Of a stretch of 64,000 bases of DNA, positions 43,167 through 51,001 are shown in pieces. Where the stretch lies: assembly GCA_029260015.1 (NCBI GenBank), contig JAJDEB010000008.1, forward strand, positions 194,937-258,936. Reading direction: 5' to 3'. The stretch's first letter is position 1, and every line of letters starts with the position of its first letter. This DNA is from Phycisphaerae bacterium. Its GTDB lineage: Bacteria; Planctomycetota; Phycisphaerae; UBA1845. The notes beneath the pieces are model-generated. The model made no database searches, was not told the origin of the DNA, and was given only the letters and a program-made list of their open reading frames with translations. Both the position numbers and the translations under genes were made by a program.

Positions 43167-44897
43167 TTATGTAATCAGCCCGATCAATTCCTGGAGGAGC
43201 GAGTCAACCGTACTGATGTACCGCGCTGCTCCTTGAAAGGCCCGTTCGTACTTGAGCAGCCCGATCGCTTCTTCATCGAGACTCACACCGCTCACGCTTT
43301 GCCGTTGTTCTTCCAGCGACGACGTAATCACATCTGCCGCCTCCAACGTGTTTTGCACCGACGCTCCATCTGCCGCGATGCCATTGGCGATGCCGTTATA
43401 GAATTCAAAAATCGTCGCACCGTTTAAGACGTCACTCGACTGATTGGTCAGTGCGGCCAATCGTCCTGCGTTGTTTCCGTCGCCCACATGATTGACAGTA
43501 GCTGCCGCCAGAAAGCTTGCATCGGTGCGGAGCTGTTCGCGTACGGCGATGTCATCCGCTCCGGAACCTTCAAAGAATGTGTTGATACCCAAGGCAGCCA
43601 ACAACTTGGACGAATCCGACCGAAACGAATCGCCGTCGTTGCCGAACGTAAACGAAAAACCGGTGTCGGCTGCCAGACTGAGTCGATGATCCGGCGTGAT
43701 CGACGCGTTCACGCCCGCAACGTCGGTATTGATCGCAGTGACGATGTCTTCGAGCGTCGTATCCACACCTTCACCATCGAGGTCCACTTCAATGCGATAC
43801 GAAACCGGCGAATTGGTAGCTTGATCCGAAACGGAAATGTAGAAGCTACCGTTGACCGGTGGATTTCGCAGACCGGCGTCCAGGCTGTTCAGCGGTGCAG
43901 AAACATCGTCGACCACGTTGCTAGCCACCACCGACGTAAACGCAGCGAGCCCCTGCCCATCTGCATGAATCGCATTAACCTCTTCGATGATTCCGGCTGC
44001 GAGTTGATCCAGCTTGGCCACCTGAACCAGCGCTTGCTCATCGCGGGCTTTCATGATGCCTTCGATCACACCGCCAGCGACATTGATCGTTGCGTTGGTG
44101 TCGGTGAAGCGAACCGTGGTGCGTTCAAAGTTTCCGTCGAGTTCGTTTTCCGTGGTCAGTCCGCGCGATGCACCGTGCTGAATGAGCGGTTCGCTACCGA
44201 CGTAGACATTGACCGCCCCACTTGGTTGCTCGCGAACCAAAACGTCGAACACTTCGCTAAGATCGCGAATCAATGCGTCGCGGCGATCGCGGAGAGCGTT
44301 GGCTTGTCCCGTCCCGCCAGCTTCCACCGACACGATTTCCGTATTGAGTTCAGCGATATCTGCTGCGACGCGATCGGCGTCGGCCACCACCCGGCGGATT
44401 TCATCATTTAGGTCCAGCGACGCTTCGATGATGTCGGTGCGAGTCGCTCGAAGAGTCCGGGTCAAAGCTTCACCGTTTGCGACTGCGACCGAACGGATGG
44501 CCAAGTCGTCCGGAGCATTCTGCACGTCACTTAAGCTATTGAAGAAATCGGTGATCTGTGAGCTGATCCCCGTTCCGTTCAAATCGTTGAAATACACCTC
44601 GATCTGACTGATGCCCTGCCGCTGAGCGATCGCAGATTGCAAGTCACCGACAGATGCCCGCAACCGATTCTCCAGCGCCTCATCGACGTGGCGCTGCAAA
44701 CCGGTGATGGCAACACCCGCACCGGGACGCAAACCCGGGCCGATAGCCGACCCATGCACAGCCGACAAGTCGGCAGACTGACGCGTGTAGTCCACGTTGC
44801 CCGCGTTGGCGACGTTGTTACCGACAACCTGCAATGCCCCTTGATAAGAAAGCAGTGCGTTGCGTCCGGCAGTGAGTCCTGAAGTTACGAGTCCCAT
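43167..44897 (-). CDS. flgK: Hook-associated protein 1 FlgK
   Basis: FlgK links the hook to FlgL and the filament. The 576-residue protein has the N-terminal rod-type motif ALQVVGNNVANAGNVDYTRQ and a C-terminal end YERAFQGAARYISTVDSLLQELIGL. A middle domain includes an IN-like stretch (DTTLEDIVTAINTDVAGVNASITPDHRLSL). The start lies 5 bases after the flgN stop, with GGGA overlapping that stop. Confidence 0.95.
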   Translation of the reverse strand: MGLVTSGLTAGRNALLSYQGALQVVGNNVANAGNVDYTRQSADLSAVHGSAIGPGLRPGAGVAITGLQRHVDEALENRLRASVGDLQSAIAQRQGISQIEVYFNDLNGTGISSQITDFFNSLSDVQNAPDDLAIRSVAVANGEALTRTLRATRTDIIEASLDLNDEIRRVVADADRVAADIAELNTEIVSVEAGGTGQANALRDRRDALIRDLSEVFDVLVREQPSGAVNVYVGSEPLIQHGASRGLTTENELDGNFERTTVRFTDTNATINVAGGVIEGIMKARDEQALVQVAKLDQLAAGIIEEVNAIHADGQGLAAFTSVVASNVVDDVSAPLNSLDAGLRNPPVNGSFYISVSDQATNSPVSYRIEVDLDGEGVDTTLEDIVTAINTDVAGVNASITPDHRLSLAADTGFSFTFGNDGDSFRSDSSKLLAALGINTFFEGSGADDIAVREQLRTDASFLAAATVNHVGDGNNAGRLAALTNQSSDVLNGATIFEFYNGIANGIAADGASVQNTLEAADVITSSLEEQRQSVSGVSLDEEAIGLLKYERAFQGAARYISTVDSLLQELIGLIT

Positions 44898-44902
44898 CTG
44901 TC

Positions 44903-45421
44903 TTATCCCACCAAATCGAAAATTCGTTCGTTCGTTGCAGCGTTTGTCTGACCGTCTGCCGAGTACGCCACGCCACCATCTGCCGGCGCCGTCATCGAAG
45001 CGAACACGATTCGCATGTGTCGCAAGATGTTCTGCGATACCAACTGTGCAACCTGATTGCGACGGGCGATTTGCGTCGTCAGCTCGCGCATCTTCGTGAC
45101 CGCCGATTCAATCCTGGCCGTTTCCGTACCCGCAAAGCGCTCCGCAATTTGCAGCGCCGACATGCGTCGCGACCGTTCGGGGCTCATGCCGTACGATCTT
45201 CCAAGGTTGACAGTCAACTGCCGGCGCAATCCCTCGCGCTCGTTGATCTGCTCGACGATTCTCTTCTCACCCAGCATCGCCTCGCGAATCTGATCGGTGT
45301 CGGCCGTCTTCATCGCGTCAATTTTTAGGTCGATGGCAGCCAGCAGCTTCGCGTGCAACTCGGCGATTTCATCGAGCAATCGAACAAGCGTCGCGACTCG
45401 AGATGTTTCCGGTCCCTGCAT
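44903..45421 (-). CDS. flgN: FlgN-family export chaperone
   Basis: FlgN chaperones FlgK and FlgL to the export gate. The 172-residue protein is wholly helical, with long heptad-like helices (LVRLLDEIAELHAKLLAAIDLKIDAMKTAD; MRELTTQIARRNQVAQLVSQNILRHMRIVF). ATG 45421 overlaps the upstream stop in TAATG; a GTG at 45427 is also possible. Identification rests on helical pattern and position before flgK, since the family is poorly conserved. Confidence 0.85.
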   Translation of the reverse strand: MQGPETSRVATLVRLLDEIAELHAKLLAAIDLKIDAMKTADTDQIREAMLGEKRIVEQINEREGLRRQLTVNLGRSYGMSPERSRRMSALQIAERFAGTETARIESAVTKMRELTTQIARRNQVAQLVSQNILRHMRIVFASMTAPADGGVAYSADGQTNAATNERIFDLVG

Positions 45422-45807
45422 TACCACGATGGTTTCTCCGCTTTCGGCTGAGCCAACTGCTGCGCATCGCGTTGTGCCTGGGCGATGGCGGCCTGCTGAC
45501 GTTCCCTCACACTGTCGGCATGAATTGCGTTGCGTTCATACCGTTTGACGATCGCTTCTGAGATGTTCGCGTTCTTTCCGCGTCCCATCTCCTTGGCAAG
45601 GATCTGGTCGAGCTGGGCCTGAAACACTTCTTCACCGCGACCGCCATGCCCGTACTTCCCCTTGAATTCCGACGCCCGAAGCTGACGCAACATGGTTCCG
45701 TAGAATACCGAACCCACGATCTCGTCAGCCGCTTGCTTGAGTCGCGAACTGGCTACCGGTTGAACCGGAGTCGCCGCAGTTGAGTTTGTTTGAGCTACCA
45801 TTTGCAT
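45421..45807 (-). CDS. flgJ: Rod-binding protein, FlgJ N-terminal-type
   Basis: The 128-residue protein matches the rod-binding domain of FlgJ (LKQAADEIVGSVFYGTMLRQLRASEFKGKYGHGGRGEEVFQAQLDQILAKEM). It lacks the muramidase domain of the enterobacterial protein. Peptidoglycan opening must use another enzyme or be unnecessary. It starts 3 bases after flgI and overlaps flgN by one base. Confidence 0.88.
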   Translation of the reverse strand: MQMVAQTNSTAATPVQPVASSRLKQAADEIVGSVFYGTMLRQLRASEFKGKYGHGGRGEEVFQAQLDQILAKEMGRGKNANISEAIVKRYERNAIHADSVRERQQAAIAQAQRDAQQLAQPKAEKPSW

Positions 45808-45810
45808 AAA

Positions 45811-46953
45811 TCAGTTCTCGAAAATCAATTCCGCGTGCAATTTCCCCAGTTTGTGAACTTTCGTGAGAATCTCGATGCGATCTTCAATGGGCACGTTGAG
45901 CGGCTTGAGTGCTTCCAACAAATCGCCAACATTGATTTCACCCGCACGACTCGGATCGATCGCGACAAACGAATTCGGACCGGTGGGGTCCGCAACCAAT
46001 TCGCCATCTGGTCGTTGTGCGATGGTCACGGTCAAACCGCGCTGTGATACGATGACGGGCGACATTTTTGCATTGCCCGATACAACGATCGTTCCGCTCA
46101 GCCGATCCACGATAACCCGAGCTTCTGCGTCGGGGACGAGCAACACCGCGTTCTCGACCTCCTGAATCCACGAGGCGACTGCCTGCGTCTTGGGCACGAG
46201 CACGACCACGTTTTTCGGGTCGACAGCCAACGCGATCTGTTCAACATCGGCGGCCAGCGCCAGCTCGGTATTGATCGAAGTCGCGATTTCATGAACCATC
46301 GCCCAACTGGCATGGGCATCGTCCAGCACCAGCGTGATGTACCGTTCGTTCGGATCGATCCAGTCTGCCCCATATGGAAGCTCGCGACCGGTCGCCAAAA
46401 AGCGAACGAGAACATCTTCCTCGACCGTCGCACCGTCGCGAATGATTCCGGTGACCAGGTCGCTTTCGCTCAGCACCTTGATCGCCCCCGACGCCTGGGC
46501 GAATACTTTCTGCACGCTGAAATCGTGATAAAGAAGCGGAGTGATCAACAATCGACCCCCTTGCAGGCTTTTCGCCGAACCGAACGCGGTCACTTGCACA
46601 TCAACGGAGTCCCCCTCGCGCACACCAAACTCGGGAAGCGTGGCTTCCAACATGACGATGGCACAGTTGTTGCTGCCGCCCAATTCTTCAATCGATGCGA
46701 CGGGATTGGCGAAGCGTCGCAGCGCAGCGGCCAACGGTCGCATGCTCGGCAGGTAGTCGTCACCGTCACCCGTACCGGACAAACCGGTAACCAACCCCAT
46801 ACCGATGAGCTTGTTGGTGCGCTGACCTTTAAGCTTGGTCACGTCTCCGACACGGGCATTGACGCCTACCGCCTGCGCACTGCGCATCGGCATGCAGAGT
46901 GTCGCCACGAGTGACACGACCAAGACCTTGGATTTAAGATTCATTCGATTCAT
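45811..46953 (-). CDS. flgI: Flagellar P-ring protein FlgI
   Basis: FlgI forms the periplasmic P ring around the rod. The 380-residue protein has a signal peptide (cleaved after AQA) and the family core RVGDVTKLKGQRTNKLIGMGLVTGLSGTGDGD. It continues to VVSGNAKMSPVIVSQRGLTVTI and SFVAIDPSRAGEINVGDLLEALKPLNVPIEDRIEIL. Its ATG overlaps the flgH stop by one base (TAATG). A P ring implies a peptidoglycan-containing Gram-negative-type envelope. Confidence 0.97.
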   Translation of the reverse strand: MNRMNLKSKVLVVSLVATLCMPMRSAQAVGVNARVGDVTKLKGQRTNKLIGMGLVTGLSGTGDGDDYLPSMRPLAAALRRFANPVASIEELGGSNNCAIVMLEATLPEFGVREGDSVDVQVTAFGSAKSLQGGRLLITPLLYHDFSVQKVFAQASGAIKVLSESDLVTGIIRDGATVEEDVLVRFLATGRELPYGADWIDPNERYITLVLDDAHASWAMVHEIATSINTELALAADVEQIALAVDPKNVVVLVPKTQAVASWIQEVENAVLLVPDAEARVIVDRLSGTIVVSGNAKMSPVIVSQRGLTVTIAQRPDGELVADPTGPNSFVAIDPSRAGEINVGDLLEALKPLNVPIEDRIEILTKVHKLGKLHAELIFEN

Positions 46954-47645
46954 TAGAGAGGCCTAATCCAATCGTAAAGTTCACCAGCCCAGCCCGCACG
47001 AGTCGCATTGCGAATCGTACCCTTGGTGATGATGTCGATATTCTTGTCTGCGATCTGTGTACTGAGCACGGTGTTGTCTGGCGTCACGTCTATGCTTCGA
47101 CACATGCCCGTGAATCGCAACGTGTGAACTTCCTTGTCGTGACGCGTTTGACCGGTTGCTTCCATGACGATGTTGCCATTCGGTTTGACGTCGACAATCT
47201 TGGCGGTGATGCGCGTGGTTAGGCTGTCCTCACGCTCTGACTCTCCGTCGTTTCGTTGATTGAACGTACTCTTGTAATTGATGTTGGGTTTACCGCGCCG
47301 AAATGGCGATGCGCCGATACCGCCACCGGTGAACTTGATAAATGCATCAAGCTCGCTGCGCAGGTCGGCTTGGCGACGGGCGTTGGCTGTGCCTTCAGCC
47401 TCATAAAGGGTACGTTCGCGCACGATGATCGTAATGAGATCGTGGACCTTGTATTTCTTGGGCTCCTTTGACTTCACTGAAATCAGCGATGACGATTCGA
47501 TCACCGGATTCGCCGGCTTCGGCGGCTCTTCGCGCGCTGGCGTACCGGTTCGCGGCAAGTCTCTGAAGCGTCCGATCGATGACGATTGCGCCGAGGCAAC
47601 TTGGCACAGCATCAAAGTTAATGTCATGGTGATGATTTGTTTCAT
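46953..47645 (-). CDS. flgH: Flagellar L-ring protein FlgH, apparently non-lipidated
   Basis: FlgH forms the outer-membrane L ring. The 230-residue protein has the family core LITIIVRERTLYEAEGTANARRQADL, RITAKIVDVKPNGNIVMEATGQ and FTGMCRSIDVTPDNTVLSTQIADKNIDI. The signal peptide ends in ASA-Q, and the only nearby Cys (Cys14) is not in a lipobox, whereas proteobacterial FlgH is a lipoprotein. GGGAGGTGA precedes the ATG, which overlaps the flgA stop (ATGA). Confidence 0.95.
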   Translation of the reverse strand: MKQIITMTLTLMLCQVASAQSSSIGRFRDLPRTGTPAREEPPKPANPVIESSSLISVKSKEPKKYKVHDLITIIVRERTLYEAEGTANARRQADLRSELDAFIKFTGGGIGASPFRRGKPNINYKSTFNQRNDGESEREDSLTTRITAKIVDVKPNGNIVMEATGQTRHDKEVHTLRFTGMCRSIDVTPDNTVLSTQIADKNIDIITKGTIRNATRAGWAGELYDWIRPL

Positions 47646-48715
47646 TGGTCACCTCCCAGGGCCAAGTGTGTCGCTGCACCCAGTACGCTTGCGTCCATCG
47701 CCCCAACCGAGACCGATCCAGGCCCGGTCACCATCGCGGTAAATTTGCGTTTGGTGCGGTCGGCAGTCTGCAATTCGACCACATCGCCATACGCGCCGGA
47801 TTTGATCACCCGCCCAACCGATTCGATCACCACACCACCCGAACGCGAATGCACCTGAACGATTTGGCCACGCTTAACCAGCGGAACCGGTTCGAGATTG
47901 CGTTCTTGAATGATCTCACCAACGCGAATGAAGCGTTTGGCCCGCTGCCCGATCACGGCATTGACCGAGTCAAGGCCGGCTTGCTCGAATCGCTTGTAGT
48001 TCTTGTTGACGATGCTGACGTCCCGCTTGGTAATCGGAGCGTTCAGATTGATGGGCCGGGCTGCGACGACGGTTGGTTTAACGAAAGTGACGTCCGCAAC
48101 GACACCAACCTGCTGAACCTCTTCACCGTTTTTGTAAACGATGACGTCCAAACTGATCAATCCGAGTTGCTTGTCATTCGTCCGGCGAATGTCGAATTCG
48201 TATTCGCCCTCGCGCATATCGAGCATCGAACCGATCGACTTACCAAAAACAACCTGCACCCAACCACCTAGCCGACGGGCGTCTTTGCCAAGTTCGGCTT
48301 CGACAAATTCACGCAACGTGCCCCCGCGAGGCTGAGATGTTTGTGAATATGAATCCGATTGCGCGATTTCGGCAGGCAGGGTTCGCGTGATGCGTTTAAC
48401 TTCGCACTGGGTCGCCCCTTTGAACATCGTCAGCGCCGGGTTAAGTCCGTTTTCATTCAGAACGCGGCGAATGTCCGCCATTGAAACGACAGCCGACGCG
48501 CCAATTTCGGGAGCTTTTGCAACGGTGAGTGCGTAGAATTGATCAACAACGACCTGTTCGAACTGTGACAGTGTGCAAATGTCGCGAAGGTAGACTTGCT
48601 CTCCCGTGACCGTCGCATCGCGCCAGAGTTCGACCGATTCGGCCCGCGCGGATTGGCTGACAATTGCGATTGTCGCGAAGGTCAGCACCGTTGAGATGTG
48701 TTTTGAAGCATTCAT
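47642..48715 (-). CDS. flgA: FlgA, P-ring assembly chaperone
   Basis: The 357-residue protein has a signal peptide (SARA-E), an N-terminal region of about 190 residues, and a C-terminal SAF/ChapFlgA domain (INLNAPITKRDVSIVNKNY, GQRAKRFIRVGEIIQERNLEPVPLVKRGQIVQVHSRSGGVVIESVGRVIKSGAYGD). It is longer than E. coli FlgA (about 220). AAGGA lies 7 bases before the ATG. It is coupled to flgH by a 4-base overlap. Confidence 0.95.
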   Translation of the reverse strand: MNASKHISTVLTFATIAIVSQSARAESVELWRDATVTGEQVYLRDICTLSQFEQVVVDQFYALTVAKAPEIGASAVVSMADIRRVLNENGLNPALTMFKGATQCEVKRITRTLPAEIAQSDSYSQTSQPRGGTLREFVEAELGKDARRLGGWVQVVFGKSIGSMLDMREGEYEFDIRRTNDKQLGLISLDVIVYKNGEEVQQVGVVADVTFVKPTVVAARPINLNAPITKRDVSIVNKNYKRFEQAGLDSVNAVIGQRAKRFIRVGEIIQERNLEPVPLVKRGQIVQVHSRSGGVVIESVGRVIKSGAYGDVVELQTADRTKRKFTAMVTGPGSVSVGAMDASVLGAATHLALGGDQ

Positions 48716-48785
48716 GTCGCAATCCTTGCGTTGTGTCTCAGCATCCTGCCGCGCGTCTTTTTGACGCCCTACCTAGCTAGACCGA

Positions 48786-49595
48786 TTAGAATCGCCTCAA
48801 GTTTGAGACGGTTTGCAGCGCTTGCTCTGCCGACTGAATCGCCTGGCTGTTCATTTCGAACGATCGCTGAGTGGTGATCAGAGCGATCAACTCGCGCACC
48901 GGATCGACGTTGCTCATCTCCAACTGCCCTTGGGCGATCGCGCCAAGACCATCAAGCTGAGGCGGCCCGGTCACTGCGGGGCCCGACGCATCGGTATCCA
49001 AATACAGATTTCCACCGATCTGTTTGAGGCCTTCTTCATTGACGAAACGCGCAAGTTCGATCTGACCGACTTGCGTAAGCTGTTGCTGTCCGGGTTGTCG
49101 CACGCGCACTTCACCGTTTCGACCGATGGCAATGTCCGTTGCATCAGGCGGAACGGAAATCGGAGGTTCGAGGATTGGTCCGGCTTGCGTGCCCAGGACC
49201 AGATTGCCTTCCGCGTTGGTGGTGAAGTTTCCGGCCCGCGTGTATGCGGTGATCGGTCCTCCGTCGAAGTTCGTTCGTACCTGAAAAAACCCCGGACCTT
49301 CGATCATCATGTCGAGCGGCTTGTCCGTCGGGTCCACAGGTCCACGTTCAAAATCAAGCTGCGTTCCGGCGATTCGCACACCGAGTCCGACCTGGATTCC
49401 ATGCGGGATCGGCTCCTGGTCCACGTTCGGGAGACCGGGCTCTCGTTTTGTTTGGTAGAGCAGGTCCTCGAAGTTGACTCGACTGCGTTTGAAACCGGTT
49501 GTATTGATGTTCGCCAGATTGTTGGCGGTCACATCCAGTTTCGTGTCGAGCGCCTTCATGCCGCTCGCCGCAGCGTGTAATGCCATAATCGCCAT
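48786..49595 (-). CDS. flgG: Flagellar distal rod protein FlgG
   Basis: ATG 49595 is chosen because AGGAGG lies 9 bases upstream, overlapping the flgF stop; a TTG at 49616 is unlikely. The 269-residue protein has the rod motif LDVTANNLANINTTGFKRSRVNFEDLLYQ, a middle GPGFFQV segment, and a C-terminus with VDPVRELIALITTQRSFEMNSQAIQSAEQALQTVSNLRR. Length and motifs match FlgG. Confidence 0.96.
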   Translation of the reverse strand: MAIMALHAAASGMKALDTKLDVTANNLANINTTGFKRSRVNFEDLLYQTKREPGLPNVDQEPIPHGIQVGLGVRIAGTQLDFERGPVDPTDKPLDMMIEGPGFFQVRTNFDGGPITAYTRAGNFTTNAEGNLVLGTQAGPILEPPISVPPDATDIAIGRNGEVRVRQPGQQQLTQVGQIELARFVNEEGLKQIGGNLYLDTDASGPAVTGPPQLDGLGAIAQGQLEMSNVDPVRELIALITTQRSFEMNSQAIQSAEQALQTVSNLRRF

Positions 49596-49608
49596 AAACC
49601 GCTTCCTC

Positions 49609-50379
49609 CTAGCCAACTCGTCCGATGCGAGTGGTGGCCATACCCAGTGTTTCGTCTTGCAATGAGATCATCCGAGCGTTGAGTTCATACGCCCGGCTAA
49701 CCTCGATCATGTTGGTTAAGGAGGCGATGGAATCGACCGTAGACGATTCAACATTGCCGCCATAGATATCTGCGGTTGCCGGAAAAGTTTGCGTTTCTCC
49801 GACCAGCTTGAACGTGCTTTGGCCGGCTTTTTTGAGGGCTGTTCGATCAGCAAAATCGACGACACCGATTCTCCCCAGTACCTCATCGCCTTGATTCACT
49901 TCGCCATTGCGACCGATCGTGACCGGTCCAATCGTCGGGTCGGCGATATTGATTGGTAAACCGGCTTGATCGAGCACGCGGAATCGTCCGCCGTCTGCGC
50001 TGAGAACCAGATCGCCAAACGAGTTACGAGCGAATCGGCCGTCACGCGTGTAACGAACATCTTGACTGTCGCCAACCATAAAGAATCCGTCGCCATCTAA
50101 GGCAACATCCAGCGCCCGATCGGTCTGTTCCAACGTGCCTTGGGAAAAATTCGTATGTGTCGGTTTGACCCATGACCCGCCGCCCAAACCGTTGTACGGA
50201 TTTGTCTCAAACATTTTTGCTGACGGATTCGCGTCTGATTCGCTCAGACGTTGTCGAATCACGGCCAGGTCATTCTTAAAGCCGACCGTATCGAGGTTGG
50301 CCATGTTGTTTGCAGCGAGTGATTGGCGGTATTCATTGACCTGCATTCCACCGACTGATGCCCAGATTCCGTGTGTCAT
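49609..50379 (-). CDS. flgF: Flagellar proximal rod protein FlgF (or FlgG paralogue)
   Basis: The 256-residue rod/hook-family protein starts at ATG 50379, with GAGGTGG just upstream. The N-terminal motif is SLAANNMANLDTVGFKNDLAVIRQRL and the C-terminus SLTNMIEVSRAYELNARMISLQDETLGMATTRIGRVG. Being shorter than FlgG and encoded directly upstream, it is taken as FlgF. The ATG overlaps the stop of the small upstream ORF (ATGA). Confidence 0.9.
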   Translation of the reverse strand: MTHGIWASVGGMQVNEYRQSLAANNMANLDTVGFKNDLAVIRQRLSESDANPSAKMFETNPYNGLGGGSWVKPTHTNFSQGTLEQTDRALDVALDGDGFFMVGDSQDVRYTRDGRFARNSFGDLVLSADGGRFRVLDQAGLPINIADPTIGPVTIGRNGEVNQGDEVLGRIGVVDFADRTALKKAGQSTFKLVGETQTFPATADIYGGNVESSTVDSIASLTNMIEVSRAYELNARMISLQDETLGMATTRIGRVG

Positions 50380-50612
50380 CCGACCACCTCGCAATCTGAA
50401 AGCTTCACATCAACCACGTCGCAAAGATGCATAGCCACGGATCGATGGGCCGACTCGCGAACCATTTGACCCAATGCGGCGCAATCAAGAGACAACCAAT
50501 CGACGGTTGAACGATCGCCTGTCGATGGCGCATCGCTTCCTTCAACGGTGTGAACAGAATTGCATGCTGAATTACGCTGGATCAAAATCGCGTCTCCGAA
50601 TCTCAATTCCAC
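50376..50612 (-). CDS. Small hypothetical protein heading the flagellar cluster
   Basis: A GTG start at 50612 gives 78 residues with five Cys and no membrane helix or recognised family. Two facts support it: the stop overlaps the flgF start (ATGA), and the predicted sigma-54 transcript would begin about 42 nt upstream of the GTG. Against it: no clear ribosome site is present. Another in-frame TTG at 50585 has GGAG about 9 bases upstream. Confidence 0.45.
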   Translation of the reverse strand: MELRFGDAILIQRNSACNSVHTVEGSDAPSTGDRSTVDWLSLDCAALGQMVRESAHRSVAMHLCDVVDVKLSDCEVVG

Positions 50613-50880
50613 AATCAGTTGCTACCGGGACTTTCTGGACGTAGTCCCTCCGGACACCTCTGAATGCAGACCCCGTGCCATTCGTGCCAAACGAATTTCT
50701 CATCGGGCAGTGATGGCCGTAAATGGCGAAATATCCATGACTTACGTCTTTTGAATTTTTCGTGAGTCAATTCTGGAATTCTATATCGCCTACGCCAAGG
50801 CGCAGGAAACGCACGTTGCGCGGCAATTGCTGCCGTGAGAGAAACGCTTTGTTTGACGGCGGTTGAATGATCTAGTGGTT
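50613..50880. other. Intergenic region upstream of the flagellar cluster
   Basis: It holds the sigma-54-type promoter at 50664-50680. No gene was recognised. The 121-bp repeat (50881-51001) fills the remaining space up to murD. Confidence 0.5.
50664..50680 (-). promoter_or_regulatory. Near-consensus sigma-54 (RpoN) promoter
   Basis: The minus strand reads TGGCACGGGGTCTGCAT, against consensus TGGCACG-N4-TTGCW. Only the first T of TTGC differs, and GG and GC are separated by exactly 10 bases. The predicted transcription start is near 50654, directly before the flagellar cluster. RpoN control of middle flagellar genes is known in several phyla. Confidence 0.65.
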
Positions 50881-51001
50881 CGTCACTCCCGCGCATGCGG
50901 GAGTCCAGGACGAGCGATGTGTAACGCGCGGAGCTTGGATTCCCGCTTTCGCGGGAATGACAGTGGAGCGCAACTCGCAAAATGACGCGTGGGTCTACGC
51001 T
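50881..51001 (+). repeat. Dispersed 121-bp repeat, copy 2
   Basis: It aligns gap-free with 11460-11580 in the same orientation. It has the same two hairpins, with compensatory change in the first (CCCGCG..CGCGGG context: CGTACG versus GCATGC at the centre). Its right end overlaps the TAG stop codon of murD (51000-51002). Confidence 0.88.
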
